From Dokdonella sp. (GTDB lineage: Bacteria; Pseudomonadota; Gammaproteobacteria; Xanthomonadales; Rhodanobacteraceae): DNA of 64,000 nucleotides. Below are positions 10,087-19,300 of this stretch, piece after piece. A model generated the notes under the pieces. The model saw only the letters and a list, made by a program, of their open reading frames with translations, searched no databases and had not been told where the DNA came from. Both the position numbers and the translations under genes were made by a program. The stretch spans positions 124,001 to 188,000 of the forward strand of contig NZ_JAHCAQ010000005.1 of the NCBI RefSeq assembly GCF_019634845.1, in the 5' to 3' direction. How positions within the stretch are numbered: the first letter of the stretch is position 1; the number at the start of each line of letters is the position of its first letter.

Positions 10087-10860
10087 TCATCGACCAGCCT
10101 TTCGTTTCCCTTTGGCCTCGAAGTACTTCGCCAGCCGCATGAAGCGGAAGAACGCGTAGTTCATGGCCAGGTTGTAGCCGACGGTGCCGCGCAGGAAGTA
10201 GCGGCGCAATACATAGGCTTTCACGAACGATGCCGGGAATTCGACGAACAACCGGGCACGCGGGATGCGCCGCTCGTGGGCCAGCAAGTCCGCAACCAGT
10301 TGGTCGGAGTAGCCGTTGTACTTCTCCAGTTGCCTTGCAAAGCTGCGCACGGAAAAGTGATGGACGTGGCCCTTGAGCCGCGCCGTCGCCACGGGTCCGG
10401 CAAGATGCACGGTGTCGTGCACCGCAGACTCCGAAAAGCCGCAACGGCGCCGGTCGTAGAGCCGGACATAGTCATGGTGATGCGCGCCGACGCGCGGGAC
10501 GTCGTCGCCAGGGCAGACATCGACGATGCGCAGGTAATACGCATCCGCCCGCGACCCGGCCACGAGCAGGCGGGCAATCTCCTCGCGCAACGCGGGAGAG
10601 ACGACCTCGTCAGCGTCGAGATTGAGCACCCAGTCGAACGCGCACTGTCGTTCGCCGAACCGCTTCTGGGGACCGTACCCCGCCCAGTCCTTGTGCACGA
10701 CCCGCGCACCCAGCGCGCGTGCCACCTCGACCGTGGCATCGGAAGATCCCGAATCCACGACGACGATGTCGGCGGACAAGCCTTTGACCGATGCGATCGT
10801 GCGACCGATTCGATCAGCCTCGTCGCGCGCGATGATGAACACCGAAAGATCCGTCTTCAT
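10087..10860 (-). CDS. WaaE/KdtX-like family 2 glycosyltransferase
   Basis: The 257-residue form starts MKTDLSVFIIARDEADRIG (10860), a better match than the in-frame upstream extension. It has VVVDSGSSDATVEVA at ~37-51 and the metal-binding LNLDADEVVSP, then the lipopolysaccharide-core branch signature HDYVRLYDRR...FSESAVHDTVHL and HHFSVRSFARQLEKYNGYSD. Relatives add glucose or another sugar to the heptose core of lipopolysaccharide at the cytoplasmic face of the inner membrane. It stands alone, convergent with the dehydrogenase gene. The sugar specificity is not predictable here. Confidence 0.88.
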   Translation of the reverse strand: MKTDLSVFIIARDEADRIGRTIASVKGLSADIVVVDSGSSDATVEVARALGARVVHKDWAGYGPQKRFGERQCAFDWVLNLDADEVVSPALREEIARLLVAGSRADAYYLRIVDVCPGDDVPRVGAHHHDYVRLYDRRRCGFSESAVHDTVHLAGPVATARLKGHVHHFSVRSFARQLEKYNGYSDQLVADLLAHERRIPRARLFVEFPASFVKAYVLRRYFLRGTVGYNLAMNYAFFRFMRLAKYFEAKGKRKAGR

Positions 10861-11285
10861 GCAACATCCGGTGGAGAAGAACCGCAGGCGGTCGCGGCTT
10901 GCTTCGCGGCAACCTGGCCGCGCCCCCGTACGGGCGATCTGATCCGGCATCAATCACCGCCACCCGCTCCGTCGGCGGCGCAACATTCGCGCCATCCTTG
11001 CCGCTAGCTTGCCCGTTCGACACGACCAGCAAAGCGGCGCGATTGCCGCGACGAAGGCCACCGGACAATCTCCGAAGCGACCGCACACGACAAGCCCGGA
11101 TCGCGAGGCAGTTCGTCTTGCGCAAGGCGGCCGAAGTTCCCGCGGCGGCCCTCGCGGGAGAGGTGCCGCCGGGCTTCGCCCAACCCGATTGGCGCGGAAG
11201 CCCGCAAGCTGGGCGCGACTGTACGTTTGCTGCAGGGACACGCCCGGGAAGTCGACTGGACAAGGCCGACTACGACCCCGGGCTT
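10861..11285. other. Intergenic stretch between glycosyltransferase and IS remnant
   Basis: The open frames here lack codon structure and homology I can recognise. The stretch leads into the IS4 remnant at 11286. I looked for a second IS inverted repeat here and did not find one, so the 5' part of that element appears deleted or unrecognisable. Confidence 0.5.
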
Positions 11286-11484
11286 TGCTCGGCGGCTGCC
11301 GGCCCGGTCCGCGCCATCGCTTGCGCACCCTGAACACCGCACTCCACGCGATCGCCCGCAGTCCATGTCGCATCCAACTCGCTCGCGGCTACCCGCAACC
11401 GCCAGGAACCAAACCACATCTGCACTGCGCCTATCGATTCAGTTGTTGAGGGCCGGGAATGGCCACGTTAAGTTGCCGGCATTG
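11286..11484 (+). mobile_element. Remnant of an IS4-family element: 3' end of transposase plus terminal repeat
   Basis: In one forward frame the translation ends RHRLRTLNTALHAIARSPC ... KPHLHCAYRFSC at 11449. The transposase of the element at 45871-47266 ends RHRLRTLGAALDAIARNRC ... KPHLHCAYRFSC, so this is a diverged copy of its last ~55 codons. Similarity continues past the stop (TTGAGGGCCGGGAATGG) to a repeat end at 11484. Recognisable identity begins abruptly near 11286; the upstream ~1.2 kb of the element is missing. The fragment is non-functional. Confidence 0.82.
11468..11484 (+). repeat. Degenerate IS4 terminal inverted repeat
   Basis: TTAAGTTGCCGGCATTG matches the element end TTAAGTTGCGAGCATTG seen at 47249-47265 in 15 of 17 positions, and marks the outer edge of the 11-kb remnant. 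Confidence 0.75.
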
Positions 11485-11526
11485 CCCCGTTCTTCCTTCA
11501 ATTTTTTCAAAATGTGAACTACGACC

Positions 11527-11555
11527 TTGACTACGCCCCCCCCGATACCTACTGT
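11527..11555 (+). promoter_or_regulatory. Possible sigma-70 promoter for the secreted protein at 11615
   Basis: TTGACT (11527-11532) is followed after exactly 17 bases by TACTGT (11550-11555). The -10 match is weak. It lies between the IS remnant and the gene, 60 bases before the ATG, which has a strong AAGGAGA ribosome-binding site at 11604-11610. Confidence 0.35.
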
Positions 11556-11614
11556 GCCGCGGCCGCTGCATCTGCAGCGGTGGCATTTATCGACGCGATG
11601 AATAAGGAGATACC

Positions 11615-12304
11615 ATGATCGCTTTGAGAAACCTTGCAACTACCATGCTTGTGGGCCTGTCGCTGGGTAGCACGGCATGGGCCGCTGGGTGCGGCTATAT
11701 TCCGTATGGTCAAGGTCCTACACCTGATAGCAAAAGCATCGTAACGAACGAATCTAGCGATAACTCTGCAGTGTATCGCTGGAGCTATGGAAACACATGG
11801 GTTTTGGAATACACATTCTATGATCCAAACGCAGCTTCTAGACTCGCAACAGCGGAAGACTATGTTGAGACCTCTTCGCCGCCGTCATCCATAGGGAACG
11901 GAACCGTACATCCCGACAAATCTATTTGTGACCCGCCTCAAGAGCTTCCGACTATTAAGGTAATCCCGTTCCAAGGAGGATACTCTCAGTATGTCGTCGC
12001 TACGAGCCATGTGCCTACCGGCGGTAGCGGCGGCGGGCAGGGCTGGGTCAACATATTTCGCAAACCAAATATTTTCCGCGGCGATAAGCAATCAGATGAA
12101 AATCTCACTTGCGGGAATAGCAGCGACCTAGAACGTGGGTTGGCTGCAAGGCAAACTATCGCACAGAGTATCGGAAACCCAGCCAATCGGCGAGGAATAT
12201 ACAATATTCAATACGCTCCAGGGACAAGTCAACGGTGGACTGTCACAGACCCGTTTATGACGGATATGGGGTTAGTTCCGGCCGGATCCTGTGAAGGTCC
12301 GTAA
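11615..12304 (+). CDS. Orphan secreted protein, lower GC, distant paralogue of the 45.3-kb protein
   Basis: I do not recognise a family. The 229-residue product has a Sec signal peptide (residues 1-23, ending STAWA^A) and then a cysteine-poor exported domain with WSYGNTWVLEYTFYD (~56-70), C-D-P-P-x2-L-P-T (105-113), GGSGGGQGW (136-144) and CGNSSD (166-171). Three of these motifs recur in the same order in the protein at 45301-45813. Codon and base use are visibly less GC-rich than the neighbours, suggesting transfer. It has AAGGAGA upstream of the ATG. It follows an IS4 terminal repeat by 130 bases. Its location would be periplasmic or extracellular. Confidence 0.8.
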   Translation: MIALRNLATTMLVGLSLGSTAWAAGCGYIPYGQGPTPDSKSIVTNESSDNSAVYRWSYGNTWVLEYTFYDPNAASRLATAEDYVETSSPPSSIGNGTVHPDKSICDPPQELPTIKVIPFQGGYSQYVVATSHVPTGGSGGGQGWVNIFRKPNIFRGDKQSDENLTCGNSSDLERGLAARQTIAQSIGNPANRRGIYNIQYAPGTSQRWTVTDPFMTDMGLVPAGSCEGP

Positions 12305-12321
12305 AGAACGTATCTATAAAG

Positions 12322-12357
12322 CGCCGGCAGTTGCCAAAATCTTCAGTGCTGCCGGCG
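12322..12357 (+). terminator. Stem-loop after the 11.6-kb gene, terminator-like
   Basis: CGCCGGCAG (12322-12330) and CTGCCGGCG (12349-12357) form a perfect 9-bp stem with an 18-base loop, 17 bases after the stop. There is no U-tract, so it may stabilise the 3' end instead of terminating intrinsically. Confidence 0.45.
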
Positions 12358-12489
12358 TTCACCCGTTTATGCTTGGGCGGACGACTTTAGACTTCACCAC
12401 TCCATGAACGGTGTTTCATACGAAAGATTCGAGCGGCGATGACGCTCATTCCAAATATCTGCACTTGGATCTCAAAGGGGCATATCGGG

Positions 12490-13389
12490 ATGAGAATCGT
12501 GGTTGTCTTTTTGTTTGTGTTGGTCGCGTTTGGCGCGGGATTTATGTTGTTGACCCGTTCTCCTGACGAGCCCGCATCAGAAGCCCCAACCAGTCTAGCC
12601 TTGATGCGCGATGAGGCCGCTAGCAAGAAACTGATCGATCGGAACGAAGTGCCAGGCGACGGTCGACCGAAAACCAAGTTTAAACCAAGCGAGAGCGCCA
12701 ATTCCGAGGATCGTGGTTTCGATGCGACGATCCAATCCTGGACTGCAATGGATCTCTGTGATGATCCATCACTCTCGAAGCAGTTCTCAACCCGAGAACT
12801 GATAGAGCATTACAAGGCGTCAGCGGCCGGGAAAGAGAGCGTGGTTTCCACGACGGAGTTGTTGCGCGCAAGACTCTGTGGCTCCTGGAATGGCGCTGGT
12901 GCAGCTCATGATCGGGAAGACGTTTTTGACTTTTTGTCGAAGAATTCGATTGCGTTTCAAGATACCGCAGTGTTCGTCGATCTCCTTGAGAACAGGTCTG
13001 ATCCTGCGGTCTCTCACGGGGATATTACGGATTTCGTAGTAGATAAAATCAGAAACATTAATAGCAAATATGAATTCTTGGAGACGATGACACTTCTGAA
13101 TCAGACATCTGCGCCGGCAATCGGATTGGCGCGGTTTGGCTACCCCTCGGGGATACAAAAAGACGCCGCGGACTATGCGGCAATGGTCGCTGCTTGCAGA
13201 ATATTCGGCGGGTGCTCGCAATATGATGCGTTTTCGGTGCGATTGTGCTTTTTGGTTTGCGACCACCCGATGAGCGCGGAAGAGTATGCGCGTGCATCAA
13301 TCGCCCCGCGGGAATCCGATGTCTTCGAGAGGGCTGTTGACGCAATCGTTGCGGCGAGGGTCAGCCGTGGCGACGCAGCGCACCCCTGA
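12490..13389 (+). CDS. Orphan membrane-anchored protein, lower GC
   Basis: I do not recognise a family. The 299-residue form starts MRIVVVFLFVLVAFGAGFML, an uncleaved anchor, and the remainder would face the periplasm. A flexible Ser/Glu/Lys-rich stretch (~30-75) precedes a mostly helical region with several cysteines (DLCDD, RLCGSW, AACRIFGGCSQY, FLVCDHP) that could form disulfides. A 17-residue longer start at 12439 is possible but would put charged sequence before the anchor. Base composition matches the 11.6-kb gene and not the surrounding chromosome, so the two may have arrived together. Confidence 0.72.
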   Translation: MRIVVVFLFVLVAFGAGFMLLTRSPDEPASEAPTSLALMRDEAASKKLIDRNEVPGDGRPKTKFKPSESANSEDRGFDATIQSWTAMDLCDDPSLSKQFSTRELIEHYKASAAGKESVVSTTELLRARLCGSWNGAGAAHDREDVFDFLSKNSIAFQDTAVFVDLLENRSDPAVSHGDITDFVVDKIRNINSKYEFLETMTLLNQTSAPAIGLARFGYPSGIQKDAADYAAMVAACRIFGGCSQYDAFSVRLCFLVCDHPMSAEEYARASIAPRESDVFERAVDAIVAARVSRGDAAHP

Positions 13390-13465
13390 AAGTGTTGTTT
13401 CGCCTCTCTCGCGTTTCTCGTGTCAGATTTTCAGATGCTGCTCGATCAGCGGAATACGGCCAGAT

Positions 13466-14041
13466 TCATCGACCCGCCACGGGACCGGCCGCAGGAACCT
13501 GGGCGCCTGCTTCGGCCGCGAGGTACTCGTTCTTGAGCTTCACGTAATGGCGCGCCGAGTAGTACAGGCGCTCGATCTCGGCCGGGTCCAGCTTGCGCAC
13601 GCAGCGCGCGGGGTTGCCGAGCCACAGCTCGCCTTCGCCGACGTCCTTGCCGGGTGGCACGAGCGCGCCGGCGCCGATGATCGCGTGGCGGCCGATCACG
13701 GCGCCGTCCATCAGCGTCGCGTGCATGCCGATGAGGCAGGCGTCGCCGACGGTGCAGGCGTGCAGGATCGCGCCGTGGCCGACCGTGACGTCGGCGCCGA
13801 CCAGTAGCGGGAAGCCGCCCGGCGTGTACGGCCCGTCGTGGGTCACGTGCAGGATTGCGCCGTCCTGGATGCTGGTGCGCGCGCCGATGCGGATGTAGTG
13901 CACATCGCCGCGCACGACGGCGCCGGGCCACAGCGAGGCGTCTTCGCCGATCTCGACGTCGCCGATGACCTGCGCGGCCGGGTCGACGTAGACGCCGCCG
14001 GCCAGTCGCGGCACGGCGTTCCTGTATGCACGGATGCTCAT
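13466..14041 (-). CDS. Gamma-class carbonic anhydrase family protein
   Basis: The 191-residue protein is a left-handed beta-helix of hexapeptide repeats (IGDVEIGEDASLWPGAVVRG, then IRIGARTSIQDGAILHV). Metal-site histidines of the gamma-carbonic anhydrase/YrdA family are visible in RGDVHYIRIG, HVTHDGPYT and VGHGAILHACTVGD. Relatives form trimers binding zinc or iron; many bacterial members have weak or undetected carbonic anhydrase activity. It lies divergently from the oligopeptidase gene, 111 bases away. Confidence 0.93.
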   Translation of the reverse strand: MSIRAYRNAVPRLAGGVYVDPAAQVIGDVEIGEDASLWPGAVVRGDVHYIRIGARTSIQDGAILHVTHDGPYTPGGFPLLVGADVTVGHGAILHACTVGDACLIGMHATLMDGAVIGRHAIIGAGALVPPGKDVGEGELWLGNPARCVRKLDPAEIERLYYSARHYVKLKNEYLAAEAGAQVPAAGPVAGR

Positions 14042-14152
14042 GGCGGCATGATGCGGCAAGGCGACGGCGCGGCGCCAGCGCGCCGCGGGCCGCTTGATTT
14101 TGCCGTGCGGCCGCGCCACGTTGGGCGATTGCCTCGAAGGACGCCGCCCGCG

Positions 14153-16192
14153 ATGAATGTCGACAACCCGCTTCTGGCCGATGCCGGCCTGCCCCGCTTT
14201 TCCGCGATCAGACCCGAGCACGTGGAGCCGGCCGTGGAGGCGGTGCTCGCCGATTACCGCACGCGCATCGAGGCGATGCTGGCCAGCACGGCACCACGCG
14301 ACTTCGCTGGCGTGCTCGGTCTGGGCGAAGCGCTTGAGGATCGGCTCAACCGCATGTGGGCGCCGGTGTCGCACCTGCACGGCGTGGCCGATTCGGAGGC
14401 GTTGCGCAAGGCCTACGCCGCGGCGCAGGAGCGCATCGTCGAATTCGGCAGCGAGCTGGGCCAGAACCGCGCGCTGTACGCGGCGGTGGCGGCGGTGGCG
14501 CAGCGCAGCGACAGCGCCAGCCTGCCGGAGGCGGCACGCGCGCTGATCGAGCACGAGCTGCGCGACTTCAGGCTGTCGGGCGTCGCGCTCGAGGAACCGG
14601 CGCGCTCGCGCTTCCGCGAGATCGCGAGCGAGCTGGCGCGGCTGGCCACCGAGTTCGAGGAAGCCGTGCTCGATGCCACCGACGCGTGGAGCGAGGCGCT
14701 CGGCGACGAAGCGCAACTGGCCGGCATCCCCGCATCGGGGCGCGCCGTGCTGCGCAGCGCCGCCGAGGAAAAATCGCAGGACGGCTGGCTCGTCACGCTC
14801 AAGCAGCCCAGCGTGCAGGCCGTGCTGACTTACGCCGACGATCAAGCTCTGCGCGAGCGCGTCTACCGCGCCTATCACACGCGCGCCTCCGAACAGGGGC
14901 CCAACGCGGGCGAGTTCGACAACTCGGCGCGCATCGAGCAGATCCTCGCGCTGCGCCACGAGGCGGCGCAACTGCTCGGCTTCCACGATGCGGCCGAGGA
15001 ATCGCTGGCGACCAAGATGGCGCCATCGCCCGCGGCGGTGCTGGCCTTCCTGCACGATCTGGCCGCGCGCGCCAAGCCCGTCGCAGTGCGCGAGCTGGCC
15101 GAACTGCGCGCGTTCGCGCGCGACGAACTGGGCCTGGCCGACCTGCAGCCCTGGGACGTGGCCTATGCCGCGGAGAAGCTGCGCGAGCGCAAGTACGCGC
15201 TGCGCGAAGAGGAGCTCAAGCCGTATTTCGCGCTCGATGCCGTGATCGACGGCCTGTTCGCGATCACCACGCGGCTGTTCGGTGTGCGCCTGCAACGGCG
15301 CGACGACGTCGATGTCTGGCATCCGGACGTGCGCTATTACGATCTGGTCGCTGCCGACGGCCAGGTGTTCGCCGGGGCCTACGTCGACCTGTATGCGCGC
15401 AGCGGCAAGCGTGGCGGCGCATGGATGGACGTGTGCCGCAACCGCTGGCGCGACGGCACTCACCTGCAGCGGCCGGTGGCTTTCCTGACCTGCAACTTCG
15501 CGCCGCCGACCGCCACGACGCCGTCATTGCTCACCCACGACGACGTGCTCACGCTGTTCCACGAGTTCGGCCATGGCCTGCACCACCTGCTCACCGAGGT
15601 CGACCTGCCCGGAGTCGGCGGCATCAACGGGGTGGAATGGGACGCGGTGGAGTTGCCGAGCCAGTTCATGGAAAACTTCGGCTGGCAGCGCGAGGCACTC
15701 GACCTGTTCGCGCGCCACTGGCAGACCGGCGAGCGCCTGCCCGACGAACTGTTCGCGCGCATGCAGGCGGCGCGGCACTTCCATGCCGGCCTGTTCCTCG
15801 TGCGCCAGCTCGAGTTCGGCCTGTTCGACCTGCGCATCCATCGCGAATACGACCCCGCACGCGGCGCGCGCGCGATGGCCATCCTCGGCGAGGTGCGCGA
15901 CGAGGTCGCAGTGATCCAGCCGCCGCCGTGGCAACGCTTCCCGCACGCATTCACGCACATCTTCGCCGGCGGCTACGGTGCCGGCTACTACAGCTACCTG
16001 TGGGCCGAGGTGCTGTCGGCCGACGCGTTCGCGCGGTTCGAGGAAGATGGCGTGTTCGACGCCGCCACCGGCGCCGCCTACCGGCAGGCGATCCTCGCGG
16101 TCGGTGCCTCGCGCCCGGCGCTCGAGAGCTTCGTCGCGTTTCGCGGTCGCGAGCCGCGGCCCGAGGCACTGCTGCGCAGCTACGGGCTGTAG
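14153..16192 (+). CDS. prlC: Oligopeptidase A, M3 family zinc metallopeptidase
   Basis: The 679-residue protein starts MNVDNPLLADAGLPRFSAI. The zinc-binding motif HEFGHGLHHLL lies at ~470, with the downstream ligand in VEWDAVELPSQFMENF. The late segment FAGGYGAGYYSYLWAEVLSAD is typical of the M3 family. Oligopeptidase A degrades short cytoplasmic peptides, including cleaved signal peptides. Length equals the E. coli protein. Its neighbour downstream is a tricorn-like protease, so two peptide-degrading enzymes are adjacent; they would act in different compartments. Confidence 0.95.
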   Translation: MNVDNPLLADAGLPRFSAIRPEHVEPAVEAVLADYRTRIEAMLASTAPRDFAGVLGLGEALEDRLNRMWAPVSHLHGVADSEALRKAYAAAQERIVEFGSELGQNRALYAAVAAVAQRSDSASLPEAARALIEHELRDFRLSGVALEEPARSRFREIASELARLATEFEEAVLDATDAWSEALGDEAQLAGIPASGRAVLRSAAEEKSQDGWLVTLKQPSVQAVLTYADDQALRERVYRAYHTRASEQGPNAGEFDNSARIEQILALRHEAAQLLGFHDAAEESLATKMAPSPAAVLAFLHDLAARAKPVAVRELAELRAFARDELGLADLQPWDVAYAAEKLRERKYALREEELKPYFALDAVIDGLFAITTRLFGVRLQRRDDVDVWHPDVRYYDLVAADGQVFAGAYVDLYARSGKRGGAWMDVCRNRWRDGTHLQRPVAFLTCNFAPPTATTPSLLTHDDVLTLFHEFGHGLHHLLTEVDLPGVGGINGVEWDAVELPSQFMENFGWQREALDLFARHWQTGERLPDELFARMQAARHFHAGLFLVRQLEFGLFDLRIHREYDPARGARAMAILGEVRDEVAVIQPPPWQRFPHAFTHIFAGGYGAGYYSYLWAEVLSADAFARFEEDGVFDAATGAAYRQAILAVGASRPALESFVAFRGREPRPEALLRSYGL

Positions 16193-16353
16193 CGCGCGCC
16201 GGCGACGGGTGCTTGGGCGATCACGCCGGGTGCGCCCAGCGTGAGCACTGGCGCACATCGGCACCGGCATGCGCGGCCGACCATGACCACCGACCCTTGC
16301 CGGCGCCGCGTCGCTGCGGAAAGCTGGCGCGGGGTTTGCCATTGGAGATTGCG

Positions 16354-19300
16354 ATGCGCGACGTGCTGCGGCCGCTGCTGGCTGCTGGTGTATTCCTTGC
16401 GGCCAGCGCCAGTGCGGCGCCGGGCTACTACCGCGAACCGGCCTTGCATGGCGACACGCTCGTGTTCGTCGCCGAGGGCGACCTGTGGCGCGTCGCTGCC
16501 AGCGGTGGACGCGCGCAGCGCCTGACCACGCATCCGGCGCTCGAGTCGCAGCCGGTCATTTCGCCCGATGGCGCCTCGGTCGCCTTCGTCGCGAACTACG
16601 ACGGCGCGCCCGACGTCTACGAAATGCCGCTGGCCGGCGGCGAGCCGCGCCGCTTGACCTTCGACGGCAGCCGCGTTTGGTTGTCGCCCTACACGGCCAA
16701 GGGCGAGATCGTCTACGCCAGCGAGTATCTGGTCGGTCCTGGCATGAGCCGTGCGCTGCGCAGCGTCGATCCGCGCACCGGCGCGGCCCGCGACTGGCCA
16801 CTGGCCGACGCGCGCGAGCTCGTCCTCGATGCCGACGGTGGCACGGCGTGGTTCACGCGCTTCGGGCTCGAAGTCTCGGGCGACCATGCGGTCGGCTACC
16901 GCGGCGGCGCGATGGCTCAGCTGTGGCGCTGGGAGACGGCCGACCGGGCCGAAGCCACGCGCGTGGCGGCAGGGCTCAACGCCAACATTAGCCAGCCGAT
17001 GTGGTGGCAGGGCAAGGTCTATGCGGTGAGCGATGCCAACGGCCGCGCCAACCTCTACCTCGTCGATGGCGGCCCGGTGCAGGCGTTGACCACGCACCGC
17101 GACGCCCACGTGCGCGGCGCACGGCTCGACGGCGGGCGCATCGTCTACCAGCTCGGTGCCGACATCTATCTCTACGACACCGCCAGCGCCAGCGAGCACC
17201 GGCTCGCGATCGAGCTCGACTCGGACTTCGTGCAGCGCCGCGAGCGCTTCATCGGCGAACCGCTCAAATACCTGACCGGCATGGAAGTCGACACCAAAGG
17301 CGAGCGCGTGGCGCTGAGCGCACGCGGCCAGGTCGCGCTGGCCGGCACCGAGGCGCTGCGGCGGATCGCGCTGGCGGTGCCCGCGCATGCACGGGCGCGG
17401 GCGGCGGTGCCGGCGAGTGACGGCAAATCGGTGTTCGCGATCGTCGACGTCGATGGCCGCAGCGAAATCCAGCGCTTCGCAGCCGACGGCTCGCCTGCCG
17501 GGCAGGTGCTGCTCGGTGACGAAGGCACGCATCGCTGGCAGCTGTGGCCATCGCCCGACGGCCGTTGGCTCGCCCACGCCGACAAGCGCGCGCGGCTGTC
17601 GCTGATCGACCTGCGCGGCGGCGGCAACCGTGTGCTCGACGAATCGCCCTACGGTGATGACGAGGCCTACACCGACGTGGTCTGGTCGGCCGATGGCCGC
17701 TACCTGGCCTGGTCGCGCCCCGACAGCACGCAGCAGCGCGCGCAACTGTTCGTGGCCGAGGCGGCCAGCCTGCGCCACGCGGTGGTGACGAGCGATCGCT
17801 ACGAATCCTCGAGCCCGGCCTTCGCGCCCGACGGCCACTGGCTCTACTTCCTCTCCGATCGCCGCTTCGTGCCGACGCCGGGCGCGCCGTGGGGCGATCG
17901 CAACATGGGCGCACTGTTCGACAAGCGCAGCCAGATCTTCGCGTTGGCGCTGCAGGACGGACTGCGTTTCCCGTTCCAACCCCTCGACGAGCTGGCGCCC
18001 GCGACCGACGCCGCCGACGCCAGCGCGGCCAAGCCGGCCGAGCACGGCAAGAGCCAGCGCAAGGACAAGGCGGCGCCCGCCATGGCGCTGCCCGCGATCG
18101 AGTTCGACGGCCTCGCCGCGCGCCTGCACGAAGTCGGCGTCGAGGCCGGCAACTTCCGCAACCTCGGCGTGACGGCCGATCGCCTGTACGTGCTCGACGC
18201 GGCCGCGGGCAGCTTCGACAAGGCGCAACTGCAGACGGTCGAGATCAAGCCGCGCCAGCGCAAGGTCGAGACCTTCATGGCCAACGTGCGCGACTATCGC
18301 CTGGCCGCCAATGGCAAGCGTCTGCTGGTGGCAACCGCTGGCAAGGACGTGGTCGGCGAGGTGCTGCTGCTCGATGTCGGCGCCAAGGCGCCGGCCGAGC
18401 TGGACCGGTCGCGCGTGCAACTGGAGCCGTGGCAGCTCGTCGTCGATCCGGTCGAGGAATGGCGGCAGATGTTCGACGACGCCTGGCGCATGCACCGCCA
18501 GTTCTCGTTCGATCCAAAGATGCGTGGCGCCGACTGGAACGCGGTGCGGGCCCGCCTGTTGCCGCTGGTGGCGCGCGTCACCGATCGCCACGAGCTCGAC
18601 GATCTGCTCGGCCAGATGAGCGCCGAGCTCGGCATCCTGCATTCGCAGGTGCGCGGCGGCGAGTACCGCAACGACCCGGCCGCGCCCGCGCCCGCCTGGC
18701 TCGGCGCCCGCCTGGCTGCGGCCGGCGATGGCGTGCGCATCGAACACATCTACCGCACCGATGCCGAGCTGCCGAGCCAGCGCGCACCACTGCAGCAGCC
18801 CGCGGTGAATGCGCGCGAGGGCGACCGCATCATCGCCGTCAACGGCCGTCCGGTGACGACGCCGGGCCAGGTGGCGCTGGCACTGCGTGCGCAGGCCGGG
18901 CAACAGGTGTTGCTCGAGCTGCGCCGGGACGCGCGCACGCTGCGCACGGTGGTGCGCCCGGTCGATGCCGCGAAGGATGCGCAGCTGCGTTACGGCGACT
19001 GGGTGCGCGGCAACCTCGCCCGCGTCGAACGGGCCGGCGGCGGCCGGCTCGGCTACCTGCACCTGTACGCGATGGGACCGAACGACGTCGCCAACTTCGC
19101 GCGCGAGTTCTACGCCCAGGTCGAACGCGACGGCCTCATCATCGACGTGCGCCGCAACCGCGGCGGCAACATCGACAGCTGGATCATCGAAAAGCTGCTG
19201 CGCCGCGTGTGGGAGTTCTGGCAGCCACCGCACGGCGCGCCCACCACGAACATGCAGCAGACCTTCCGCGGCCAGCTCGTCGTGCTCGCCGACGAATTCA

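Noticed and set aside
13466-15463. A 665-codon minus-strand frame containing the gamma-carbonic anhydrase
   Set aside because: Only the last 191 codons match the family; the upstream part lies antisense to the oligopeptidase and precedes the proper ATG at 14041.
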